Position numbers and translations under genes: made by a program. Below, piece after piece: positions 23,054-30,893 of a DNA stretch of 35,456 nucleotides; within the stretch, counting starts at the first letter, position 1; each line of letters opens with the position of its first letter. A model generated the notes under the pieces. The model ran no database searches, had not been told where the DNA came from, and was given only the letters and a program-made list of their open reading frames with translations. The DNA is from B4-G1 sp964393895 (GTDB taxonomy: Bacteria > Chloroflexota > Anaerolineae > B4-G1). The stretch is from assembly GCA_964393895.1 (NCBI GenBank), contig CAYMWP010000031.1, positions 1-35,456 on the forward strand, read 5' to 3'.

Positions 23054-26000
23054 CTAACTTCTCTGCCCAAAGCTCAAGAGACCCATACCCAATCTAGGAG
23101 GTTTGGCCTTGTCCTCGCCCTTGCCAAAGCTCAATACTTCACCATCCTGGGTCACGGCTTCCACAGCCAACCCCAGGCTCTGCAATTCTTTCACCAACAC
23201 CTTGAAGGAAGCCGGAACCCCAGGTTCCTGAACAGGATCTCCCTTAACTATGGCCTCGTAAGCCTTGACGCGCCCTTGTACGTCGTCCGACTTGATCGTG
23301 AGCATCTCTTGAAGCACGTGGGCAGCCCCGTAAGCTTCCAAGGCCCACACCTCCATCTCGCCAAAACGCTGCCCACCGAACTGGGCTTTGCCGCCCAACG
23401 GCTGCTGTGTCACCAAGCTATAGGGCCCCGTGGAGCGCGCATGCACCTTGTCCTCGACCAGGTGGTGCAACTTCATCATATAAATCACGCCTACCGTCAC
23501 CGGACGATCGAACGGTTCACCTGTCTTGCCGTCATAGAGAATCGTCTTGCCCAATGTGGGCAATGGTTCAGAGGTTTCCACACTCACCTGCACGGCCAGC
23601 GCCTCTACAGCTTTGTCATCCAGATCACTTACTTCCTGGCCGCGATCTTCCAACCAAATGCGCAAGCAAGCTATCCTTGCCTTCTGATCCGCTACAGCCC
23701 GCTCGGCCAAGGTGCGCGCGTCACCCTCAAAAGAAAGTATCGCATCTGGCTCATAGCCCCTCTCGCGCAGCCATTCCCGCAACACCGACCGCCGGGCATA
23801 GATATGCTCTGTGATCAACCGGTCTGTATCGTAACCGTGTTCCGTCAGCCAGGCGACTATGTACAGACGACGCATCTCCTCGTCGTCCCATAGAGTTTCG
23901 AGGGGGTAATCCTGTGCCTTGAGCCAAGCCCACGCGCGCTCGGTGATCTCATCCCAGGCGCGATCAATGAGCCACGCTCGCGCCAACTCCGCCTCGACCT
24001 GTGACTCGTTGGCGCCGTCGAACACCGGAGTGACTGCGCGAAAACCAAGCCTATGGGCCGCCCAGCCCAAATGGGTCTCTAGAATCTGCCCAATGTTCAT
24101 CCGCCCTGGCACGCCCAGGGGATTCAGTATCAAATCAATCGGGGTGCCATCAGCCAGAAAAGGCATATCCTCTACAGGTACAACTTTGGAGATGACTCCT
24201 TTGTTGCCATGTCGTCCCGCCATCTTGTCACCCTCGGTGATCTTTCGCACCTGGGCCACGCTGACGCGCACCATCTGTTCTACGCCAGTCTTGAGGTCTT
24301 GGTATTCTTCCCGGTCAAATATCTTGACGTCCACCACTTTGCCTCGTTCCCCGTGAGGCAAGCGCAAACTAGAATCCTTCACCTCGCGGGCTTTTTCGCC
24401 AAAGATGGCGCGCAACAATTTCTCTTCGGGACTCAATTCCTTCTCGCCCTTGGGCGTGATCTTGCCCACGAGGATATCCAGAGGGCCTACCTCAGCTCCA
24501 ATGCGGATGACGCCTCCCTCGTCCAGGTCTTTTAACGCCTCGTCGCCCACGTTGGGGATATCACGAGTGATCTCTTCTGGACCAAGTTTGGTGTCTCGGG
24601 CCTCGACCTCGTGTTTCTCGATGTGGATGGAGGTAAATCTATCCTCGCCCACCATCCGATCACTAATGAGGATAGCATCCTCAAAGTTACCTCCCTCCCA
24701 AGACATAAAGGCGCACACCACATTCTGCCCTAGCGCCAGTTTCCCCTCCTCAGTCGAGGAACTATCTACAAGTACTTGTCCTTCGTGCACCCGATGGCCT
24801 TTGTAGACCACGGGCCGTTGATTGATACAAGTGCTTTGGTTTGAACGCTGATACTTGCGGAGGTTATAGGTGCGTAAAGCATCGGCATAGCGTACCACGA
24901 CCTTATCGCTCGTAACGCCGACAACTTCTCCTTCTTCTTCCGCCAACGCGACCTGGCCCGAATCGAGCGCCGCCCGCCATTCCATCCCAGTGGAGACGAG
25001 GGGCGCATCAGGTTTGATGAGTGGCACCGTCTGGCGCTGCATATTGGAGCCCATCAGCGCTCGGTTGGCATCATCGTGTTCCAGGAAAGGAATGAGGGCA
25101 GCCGAAACTCCTACGATTTGGCAAGGAGCGACATCAATATAATCAATCCTCTCCGGTGAGGCAAACAAGAACTTTTCAGCACGGCGGGCCGAGATACGCG
25201 AGCGCACAAAATGCCCCTTCTCGTCCAACTCGGCGTTAGCCTGTGCAATCGTATAATGCTCTTCCTTGTCGGCCGAAAGATAAACGATTTCACCGCTCAC
25301 TGTTGGCACCACGGGAATTTCGTCCACGAGTCCCAACGCAACAATCCGCTCTCCTATTTCAGGCGTCACTTCCACCCCCGCTTCAGCCACTACCTCACCG
25401 TTCTCAGGATCTACCACGTCCTCTCGCAATGTATGGCCGGCGAGCAACTCGACGGTAGTCTCCACCGTACGGATAACCTTACGATAGGAGGTCTCAATGA
25501 AACCCAAAGGGTTGACCCGAGCGTGGGTAGCTAGGCGACCGATCAACCCGATGTTGGGTCCCTCGGGGGTCTCGATGGGGCAAATACGACCATAGTGGCT
25601 GTAGTGGACATCCCGCACGTCAAAACCAGCACGTTCGCGCCGCAACCCGCCTGGCCCCAGCGCCGAGAGAGTGCGTTTGTGGGTCAGTTCTGCCAGTGGA
25701 TTGGTTTGCTCCATAAATTGCGAGAGTTGGCTGGAGCCAAAGAATTGACGAATGGCTGCAACGACGGGGCGGATATTGATCAGGTTGACCGGGGTCAACG
25801 ATTCTGATTCACGGATGGACATGCGCTCCACCACCACTCGCTCCATCCGACGCAAGCCAACCCGCAGGTTGTTCTGGACCAACTCGCCCACTGTCTTGAT
25901 GCGGCGGTTGCCCAAATGGTCAATGTCGTCGGCATCTTCGATACCGTTGTTGATGCGGATCATGCGCTCCACCACAGCTATCAAGTCCTGCTTGGTGACG

Positions 26001-26953
26001 GTGCGATGATCAAGGTCTATGTCAAAGCCGAGGCGCTGGTTCAGTTTGTAACGCCCCACCCTCTTCAAACTATAGCGGCGCGGATCAAAGAGTTGTTGTT
26101 CCATATACTCGCGCGCCTTGTCCAATTTAGCCGGGTCGCCAGGACGCATACGGCGGTAGAACTCGATCAGCGCCTCCTCAGCCAACGTACGCCCACTTTT
26201 GAGCTGCCAATCTGGCTCCTGACGAATAGTCGTGGGGATATACGGATGTTTGGGATTAGCGTCAGCATCCTGGAACAGCGCCAACAACTCCTCATCGCTC
26301 CCCTCACCGAGGAGGTTGGTTCCTGTCTGGTCATCTACCGCTGCCAGGGCCCGCAAAAGGATAGTGACGGGTATTTTGCGCTTGCGGTTGAACTTGACGT
26401 TGATATAGTCAGATTTGCGGGTTTCGAACTCTAGCCAAGCCCCACGATCAGGAATCATCTTGGCTGAGCAAAGCCGCCGGCCAGTCTTCCGATCCTCCTC
26501 GACATCGAAATAAACCCCAGGGGAGCGGATCAATTGACTGACGACAACCCGTTCTGTACCGTTGATGATAAAAGTACCATCCTCCGTCATCAACGGAAAG
26601 TCGCCGAGAAAGATCTCCGATTCGACGATCTCTCCCGTCTCCCGGTTATCGAGCACCACTTGAACATACAGTGGAACCGCATAAGTGATGTCTCGTTCGA
26701 GACATTCTTCCGCCGAGTATTTGGGATCACCAAAGCGATAATCAATGTCAAAGTGAGCTTCTCTGGCCTTGGAGCCGGGAAAGTAGAGGTTTAGATTGGC
26801 GTTAAAACTTTCAATAGGGGAGATTTCATCGAAGAGTTGCGCCAGCCCCTCTTCCTTAAGCCAACGAAACGATTCGAGTTGAACTTCGATCAACCGTGGC
26901 AATCTCTCCGCGCCAACGATGCGCGCATAAGATTTACTACCTAGATAAGTCAT
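23054..26953 (-). CDS. rpoB: DNA-directed RNA polymerase subunit beta with a lineage-specific insertion
   Basis: The 1299-residue beta subunit shows the rifampicin region (SSQLSQFMEQTNPLAEL, about residue 405; E where E. coli has Asp516, T where it has Arg529; His526 and Ser531 equivalents kept), GRICPIETPEGPNIGLI, DKMAGRHGNKGVISK and the C-terminal GGKAQFGGQRFGEMEVWALEAYGA. Between FDGA (978-981) and GKTILYDG (1135) lie about 153 residues where E. coli has about 17: an insertion of some 136 residues carrying repeated WL...GY units. ATG 26953 (MTYLGSKSYA) follows GGGG; the frame runs 11 codons further. rpoC does not follow; rpsL is next, with its own promoter. Confidence 0.97.
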   Translation of the reverse strand: MTYLGSKSYARIVGAERLPRLIEVQLESFRWLKEEGLAQLFDEISPIESFNANLNLYFPGSKAREAHFDIDYRFGDPKYSAEECLERDITYAVPLYVQVVLDNRETGEIVESEIFLGDFPLMTEDGTFIINGTERVVVSQLIRSPGVYFDVEEDRKTGRRLCSAKMIPDRGAWLEFETRKSDYINVKFNRKRKIPVTILLRALAAVDDQTGTNLLGEGSDEELLALFQDADANPKHPYIPTTIRQEPDWQLKSGRTLAEEALIEFYRRMRPGDPAKLDKAREYMEQQLFDPRRYSLKRVGRYKLNQRLGFDIDLDHRTVTKQDLIAVVERMIRINNGIEDADDIDHLGNRRIKTVGELVQNNLRVGLRRMERVVVERMSIRESESLTPVNLINIRPVVAAIRQFFGSSQLSQFMEQTNPLAELTHKRTLSALGPGGLRRERAGFDVRDVHYSHYGRICPIETPEGPNIGLIGRLATHARVNPLGFIETSYRKVIRTVETTVELLAGHTLREDVVDPENGEVVAEAGVEVTPEIGERIVALGLVDEIPVVPTVSGEIVYLSADKEEHYTIAQANAELDEKGHFVRSRISARRAEKFLFASPERIDYIDVAPCQIVGVSAALIPFLEHDDANRALMGSNMQRQTVPLIKPDAPLVSTGMEWRAALDSGQVALAEEEGEVVGVTSDKVVVRYADALRTYNLRKYQRSNQSTCINQRPVVYKGHRVHEGQVLVDSSSTEEGKLALGQNVVCAFMSWEGGNFEDAILISDRMVGEDRFTSIHIEKHEVEARDTKLGPEEITRDIPNVGDEALKDLDEGGVIRIGAEVGPLDILVGKITPKGEKELSPEEKLLRAIFGEKAREVKDSSLRLPHGERGKVVDVKIFDREEYQDLKTGVEQMVRVSVAQVRKITEGDKMAGRHGNKGVISKVVPVEDMPFLADGTPIDLILNPLGVPGRMNIGQILETHLGWAAHRLGFRAVTPVFDGANESQVEAELARAWLIDRAWDEITERAWAWLKAQDYPLETLWDDEEMRRLYIVAWLTEHGYDTDRLITEHIYARRSVLREWLRERGYEPDAILSFEGDARTLAERAVADQKARIACLRIWLEDRGQEVSDLDDKAVEALAVQVSVETSEPLPTLGKTILYDGKTGEPFDRPVTVGVIYMMKLHHLVEDKVHARSTGPYSLVTQQPLGGKAQFGGQRFGEMEVWALEAYGAAHVLQEMLTIKSDDVQGRVKAYEAIVKGDPVQEPGVPASFKVLVKELQSLGLAVEAVTQDGEVLSFGKGEDKAKPPRLGMGLLSFGQRS

Positions 26954-26996
26954 TCCCCATCTTTCCTCATGATGTATGCAAAACAACCCGTCTCAT

Positions 26997-27065
26997 TACA
27001 AAACCAGTAATTCCCGTTATGGGTGAAAAATCGCGGCTACAAAACGGGAATTGCTGTTACAAAAC
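26997..27065 (-). promoter_or_regulatory. rpoB leader: inverted repeat and three TACAAAAC copies
   Basis: AATTCCCGTT (27009-27018) and AACGGGAATT (27043-27052) form a perfect 10-bp stem. The octamer TACAAAAC (GTTTTGTA in the transcript) occurs at 26997-27004, 27038-27045 and 27058-27065. All lie in the leader of about 190 nt between the rpoB promoter and start codon, which suggests post-transcriptional control or an autoregulatory site. Confidence 0.45.
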
Positions 27066-27150
27066 TGAGATCTGACGAAAATCCAGTTCTTTGAACCTCG
27101 TTCTCTAGAGCCAGACCCGGCAGAGCCCGATACAAAAAAAGAGAATGGTA

Positions 27151-27178
27151 ATTATAACACGAAAATTACATCTGTCAA
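27151..27178 (-). promoter_or_regulatory. rpoB promoter
   Basis: On the minus strand TTGACA (27178 to 27173) and TATAAT (27156 to 27151) both match the sigma-70 consensus exactly, spaced 16 bp, with an extended -10 TG (GTGTTATAAT). The surroundings are AT-rich. Transcription would begin near 27144. Confidence 0.85.
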
Positions 27179-27251
27179 AAGACGCGAACACTCTCTGGTA
27201 GTTGCTCACAAGAAGGTATGCTACCTCCTGGGAGGGCAAGGTGCGAGCTTG

Positions 27252-27586
27252 CCAAGGTTACTGAGGAGCTACTCATCCTACTCATCCTGGCTAGTGTATA
27301 GACCGTTTCTCAGGCTCCCAGCCCCCGAGACAGGGGCGTCTAGGCCAAAAAGACACGCGAAAAAGCAGCGTTCTCTTGCATAGGACTTCCCCGGGACGGG
27401 GACTTGGAGCTTGGGCTGAGCAGTAGTAACAGCCAAGGTTACTACTCAGGTCAAGACCTCCGAGGTCTGCGACAGGCATTCTGCCCACTGCGACCGTCGA
27501 AAAAGGCCGGGATTTCACGCCTGAACGGGTTTTGCAAGACCTCGGAGGTCTGAGCGCGTGCCAGGCTGAGTAGTTACCAGCCAAGA
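27252..27586. repeat. Cluster of short dispersed repeats between rpoB and the methyltransferase gene
   Basis: No convincing gene lies between the rpoB promoter and 27624. CTACTCATC is tandemly repeated at 27269-27286. AGTAGTAAC/GTTACTACT forms a 9-bp hairpin at 27422-27446, with related GGTTACT...CTCA segments at 27257-27275 and, inverted, at 27564-27585. The palindromes AGACCTCCGAGGTCT (27454-27468) and AGACCTCGGAGGTCT (27537-27551) are near-identical. This is a patchwork of interspersed repeat units, probably a past rearrangement site. Confidence 0.55.
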
Positions 27587-27624
27587 ATGATAACCAGGCA
27601 GAGCGTCTGGGGCAACACGCACAA

Positions 27625-28428
27625 CTAACGCTGAACCTCCGCCCGCGCCACTGCGAACACCTCCCGCTCGAAAAACCAGCAGAAAGGCAGCCAGTTGAAT
27701 AGGATGTGACGCGCGACCCGGAACACCCATCCCTCCCGCCGGTTCTGGGGGGGCGTATCCAGCCACACCTGGGCGCGGAACCCGGCCCGCCGCAGCACCC
27801 GCCACATACTGAGCGCGCTCTGCTCGTTCACGTGTACGTCCAGGTTGGCCGGGATGATGGCGCGAGGGTCCTTGGGATACCTGGCCCCCTGCCCCATCAG
27901 CCTGCGCACCAGCCGCACCAGCGAGTAAGCGTAACGGTCGTACCAGACGTTGGGGGCAGTGTGGATAATGAGCCGCCCATCGGGCCGCATCACGCGGCGC
28001 GCCTCCGCCAGCGCCAGATCTAGTTCCCAGGGATACAGATGCTCCACCAGGTCGAACATCAACACGCGGTCGAAGGAGGCGGTGGGGAAAGGCAACCCCT
28101 TGGCGTCGGCCTGGTAGACGCCCATTGCATTCTGCTCCTCGGCCGCTGCCAGGCTGCGCGCCATTCGCGCTGCCACCGGCGCATAGTCCACGCCGTAGGC
28201 CCGCGCCCCCAGGCCCGCGCAGTGACGCAGTATCTCGCCCCGCCCGCAGCCGACGTCGAGCACCCGCATCCCAGGCGCAATCTCGGCTATCTCGAAAGCC
28301 TCACTCAATCGGCGGGAGAGGTGCGCTCCTTCACTGGCGACGAATTCTTCGTACCCTTCGCAAGCGCCTAGAAAATACGCCTCGTCGTACCGTTCCGGGC
28401 GAACCGGCCGGATTTGCTCAGTATCCAT
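27625..28428 (-). CDS. Class I SAM-dependent methyltransferase, substrate unknown
   Basis: The 267-residue product has motif I VLDVGCGRGE (56-65), the acidic residue after the second strand (YGVDY, Asp81), QADAKGLPF and FDRVLMFDLVEHL (119-131), the pattern of UbiE/Coq5-like or methyltransf_11 proteins. The C-terminal third (WYDRYAYSLVRLVRRLMG) gives no substrate clue. ATG 28428 is preferred: the open frame reaches ATG 28449, but that codon lies inside a -10 hexamer (28448-28453) and would not be transcribed. The ribosome-binding site is weak. murJ lies upstream on the same strand; a link to lipid or cell-wall chemistry is only guilt by association. Confidence 0.85.
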   Translation of the reverse strand: MDTEQIRPVRPERYDEAYFLGACEGYEEFVASEGAHLSRRLSEAFEIAEIAPGMRVLDVGCGRGEILRHCAGLGARAYGVDYAPVAARMARSLAAAEEQNAMGVYQADAKGLPFPTASFDRVLMFDLVEHLYPWELDLALAEARRVMRPDGRLIIHTAPNVWYDRYAYSLVRLVRRLMGQGARYPKDPRAIIPANLDVHVNEQSALSMWRVLRRAGFRAQVWLDTPPQNRREGWVFRVARHILFNWLPFCWFFEREVFAVARAEVQR

Positions 28429-28447
28429 CTCACGTTTCACGTCCGGC

Positions 28448-28476
28448 ATTATAATCTACCGCCCAACCCTCGTCAA
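28448..28476 (-). promoter_or_regulatory. Promoter of the methyltransferase gene within the murJ 3' end
   Basis: TTGACG (28476 to 28471) and TATAAT (28453 to 28448) are separated by 17 bp on the minus strand. The -10 overlaps the first in-frame ATG. Transcription near 28440 would give a very short leader to ATG 28428. Confidence 0.7.
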
Positions 28477-30054
28477 GCGATGCAGGCCAGCGGCGACGGC
28501 GGCGCGCAGCAGATCAAGCTCCTCGATCCGCAACGCCAGGGCCAACAACCCGTAGACCACCACTCCCACGCCGCCCGCGCCACCCACGACCAGCAATTCC
28601 CCCACCAGGCCCGGCGACGCCACCGCCGCCAGCGCGCGCATCGCGCCCCTGGTCAGCGCCGCCATCACCAGCGAGGCCAGCGTGGCCTTCAGAACGAGGG
28701 GCCGCAGCCCGTGATCGCCCAGCCCACCCAACCGGTGCCGGGTCAGCGCCAGCATCGCCAGCGCGTGAGCGGTCAGCTTGAGCGAGTTGACCAGCACCAG
28801 GAGCGGCAAAGTCAACACCCCCAGCCGCCAGGTGACGAGGGCCATTGAGAGGTAGAGGAACGTCGTCCCCACGCCCACGAGAGCAGGCGTCAACGTATCC
28901 TTGCGGGCGTAAAAGGCAAAGATGAGCGGCTGATCTACAGCGGCAAAGAGCAGTCCCAGGAGCGCGCAGCGCAGCGCCTCCGCCGTCGCCACCGTGTCGG
29001 CCGGCGTAAAATCGCCGTGCTCAAAACTGAGAGCGACGATGGGATTCGCCAGCACGTACAGGCCGAGCGTGGCCGGAATGATCAGAGCCAGCACCAGCCG
29101 CAGTCCCTGGGCCAGAATAGTCTGAAAAGGGGCAAGCTCCTCCGCCTCGGCATACTGAGAGAGAGTGGGCAGGATAGCGATGGAAACAGCGGTGACGACC
29201 AAACCCAGGGGAAACTGGATGATGGTCGCCGCGTACTCCATCCAGGAAATGGAACCCGCGCCGATGCGGGAGGCCAGATTGTAGCTCAGCAGCACCGCCA
29301 GAGTGTCTACGACCAGACCGATCAAGATAGGCAGATACAAACGCCCGACGCGGCGCAGGGCCGGGTGGCGGAAATCGAGCGCAAAGCGCAACCGCGCGCC
29401 CCGCAGCCCCGGCAGTTGGAGCGCCACCTGGAGAGCGCCCCCCACTAACAAGCCGGCCGCCATACTGCGCACTCCCCAGCGGCGACCCACAATCAGCGTC
29501 ACGGCTACGACACCGGCGTTGAAGACGGCAGCGGTGAAGGCGGGAAAGGTGAACCGTTTGAGCGCGTAGAGGCCGCCGGACAGGACACTGGCCAGGCTAA
29601 GGAAAATGACCACCGGTAACGCCAAACGCAAGAGATCGGTCGCCAACGCCTGGTAAGAGGGCGACAGCCCCTCCACCAACAGCCGAACGATCCAAGGAGC
29701 CACGAATTCTCCCAATAAAACGAGCGCGCCCAAGGCCAACGAGGCAATGCTGATGAGCACGCTGAGTAAGCGCCACAACTCTGCCCGTCGCTCTGGGAGA
29801 GCATAGTCGGAAAGAACGGGGATGAGGGCCGAACTGACCATGCCACCCACCAGTAGATCGTAGAGCGTGCTGGGGACGCGGATAGCTGCATTCAGCGCGT
29901 CCACGTGGGGCCCCGCGCCAAAGAGGCCAGATTTGACCATCTCCCGCACCACGCCCAGCACCCGGCTGGCGACGTTGCCCAGGGCAACGACCCCGGCCGC
30001 TTGTGCGACCTCTACTTCTCGCCGCAGTGGTATTATCTCGCGCGTCTCCCCCAA
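28456..30054 (-). CDS. murJ: Lipid II flippase MurJ (MviN family)
   Basis: The 532-residue polytopic membrane protein belongs to the MviN/MurJ family that moves lipid II across the membrane for peptidoglycan synthesis. The N-terminal ALGNVASRVLGVVREMVKSGLFGAGPHVDALNAAIRVPSTLYDLLVGGMVSSALIPVLSDY is the family signature. About 14 hydrophobic spans follow, including GRLYLPILIGLVVDTLAVLLSY and FPLGLVVTAVSIAILPTLSQYA. The frame opens at 30180, but the first 42 codons read through dispersed repeat sequence. TTG 30054 lies six nt after GGAGG and gives a normal-length protein. MTase follows downstream. Confidence 0.9.
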   Translation of the reverse strand: MGETREIIPLRREVEVAQAAGVVALGNVASRVLGVVREMVKSGLFGAGPHVDALNAAIRVPSTLYDLLVGGMVSSALIPVLSDYALPERRAELWRLLSVLISIASLALGALVLLGEFVAPWIVRLLVEGLSPSYQALATDLLRLALPVVIFLSLASVLSGGLYALKRFTFPAFTAAVFNAGVVAVTLIVGRRWGVRSMAAGLLVGGALQVALQLPGLRGARLRFALDFRHPALRRVGRLYLPILIGLVVDTLAVLLSYNLASRIGAGSISWMEYAATIIQFPLGLVVTAVSIAILPTLSQYAEAEELAPFQTILAQGLRLVLALIIPATLGLYVLANPIVALSFEHGDFTPADTVATAEALRCALLGLLFAAVDQPLIFAFYARKDTLTPALVGVGTTFLYLSMALVTWRLGVLTLPLLVLVNSLKLTAHALAMLALTRHRLGGLGDHGLRPLVLKATLASLVMAALTRGAMRALAAVASPGLVGELLVVGGAGGVGVVVYGLLALALRIEELDLLRAAVAAGLHRLTRVGR

Positions 30055-30192
30055 CCAGTTCCTCCGTCTCGCGGGCGTAAGCGTTCGGGTGTTCCTATTT
30101 CTGAACCACGAAGGACAAAGAGCACCAGGAAAGTGAGCCTGTGACGATCTTGTAAGCCCCATAGCCACCTGTGCTTTCACCTTTCGTGTCCG

Positions 30193-30209
30193 CGGATTAG
30201 GACAATCCG
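30193..30209. repeat. Small palindromic repeat in the murJ-rpsO intergenic region
   Basis: CGGATT and AATCCG flank a 5-nt loop, beside text such as CACGAAGGACAAAG (30100-30120) that resembles interspersed repeats of many Chloroflexota and cyanobacterial genomes. The 359 nt from 30055 to 30413 hold no gene; besides this they hold the rpsO promoter and leader. No convincing murJ promoter was identified. Confidence 0.4.
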
Positions 30210-30324
30210 TCCGTGTAATTTGGTAAGAAACGAACCGCTACCTGAACGGTTGCCACAGGCATTCGTTCGCCCTGGTCGTGTCATTCTACCCCAGGTGAGG
30301 CGGATTGGCAATCTGTGCGCCATG

Positions 30325-30353
30325 TTGCGCACGAGGCTGAATCGTGGTAAAAT
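30325..30353 (+). promoter_or_regulatory. rpsO promoter
   Basis: TTGCGC (30325-30330) and TAAAAT (30348-30353) are 17 bp apart, with an extended -10 TG in TCGTGGTAAAAT. The same 12-mer core precedes the rpsL operon. Transcription would start near 30360. Confidence 0.65.
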
Positions 30354-30365
30354 AACCCCCACTTG

Positions 30366-30390
30366 GGAGGGACGGCTTGTCAAGCCCTCC
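30366..30390 (+). promoter_or_regulatory. rpsO leader hairpin
   Basis: GGCTT/AAGCC pairs around GTC and is extended by GGAG/CTCC across a small one-sided bulge. It falls between the inferred start site and the rpsO ribosome-binding site (AGGAGG at 30403-30408). S15 is known to repress its own mRNA through structured leaders in several phyla, so this is a candidate S15-binding element. Confidence 0.45.
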
Positions 30391-30413
30391 GGTGTTCGTT
30401 GAAGGAGGAAACA

Positions 30414-30683
30414 GTGTCACTAAGCAAACACGAAAAACAGACCATCGTCCAAGAGTACGGCCGCGCGCCCACCGATACTGGCTCGCCGGAGGTGCAAATC
30501 GCGCTGCTGACCACCCGCATCAATCAACTGACAGAGCACTTGAAAGAACACAAGCACGACGAACACTCCCGGCGCGGCCTGCTCAAGATGGTCGGCCAAC
30601 GACGCCGTCATTTGATCTATCTCAGCCGCAAAGACCCCGAAGGCTACAAAGAACTCATACAACGGCTCGGGTTGCGCAGGTAG
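30414..30683 (+). CDS. rpsO: 30S ribosomal protein S15
   Basis: The 89-residue S15, the usual family length, binds the 16S central domain and bridge B4. It has YGRAPTDTGSPEVQIALLTTRINQLTEHLKEHKHDEHSRRGLLKMVGQRRRHLIYL, almost the consensus. The start is GTG 30414 with AGGAGG five nt upstream; the open frame to 30363 is leader. It precedes pnp, as in many bacteria. Confidence 0.97.
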   Translation: MSLSKHEKQTIVQEYGRAPTDTGSPEVQIALLTTRINQLTEHLKEHKHDEHSRRGLLKMVGQRRRHLIYLSRKDPEGYKELIQRLGLRR

Positions 30684-30704
30684 TAATCATAAGCAAGTCA
30701 ACCG

Positions 30705-30746
30705 AACGAGTAGATGTGGGGATGGTTATACACCCGTCTACTCGTT
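30705..30746 (+). terminator. Stem-loop terminator or processing signal after rpsO
   Basis: AACGAGTAGATG (30705-30716) pairs with CGTCTACTCGTT (30735-30746) through 12 bp including one G-U pair. The following sequence has only short T runs (TTTGATGTATCT), so termination may be partial, letting some transcripts continue into pnp. Confidence 0.6.
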
Positions 30747-30779
30747 TGATGTATCTGTTGAAAAAGTATTTCTAGGAGA

Positions 30780-30872
30780 GCCGGCGCAAGTCCAGGAATT
30801 GGAGGGTGTCCCGTAGCGTGACGATGAGCGATTTGTTACGAGATATCCTCCAGTCCCTGACTCCGCGCCGGC
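30780..30872 (+). promoter_or_regulatory. Long imperfect duplex in the pnp leader
   Basis: GCCGGCGC (30780-30787) pairs exactly with GCGCCGGC (30865-30872). Inside, the region ending TTGGAGG (to 30805) pairs with CCTCCAGTCCCTG (from 30847). The stem totals about 20 bp with small internal loops and a loop of some 40 nt. It ends just before the pnp ribosome-binding site. In E. coli an RNase III-cut leader duplex lets PNPase repress its own synthesis; this structure has the right place and size for a similar device. Confidence 0.55.
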
Positions 30873-30893
30873 CTCAAACACGGAGGTGTAAAA

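Noticed and set aside
27291..27805. Two minus-strand open frames between rpoB and the methyltransferase, or overlapping the latter
   Set aside because: They run through dispersed repeats or out of frame through the methyltransferase gene and have no family features.
30055..30180. N-terminal extension of MurJ to 30180
   Set aside because: The extra residues are not family-like, come from repeat-like spacer, and a strong ribosome-binding site precedes TTG 30054.
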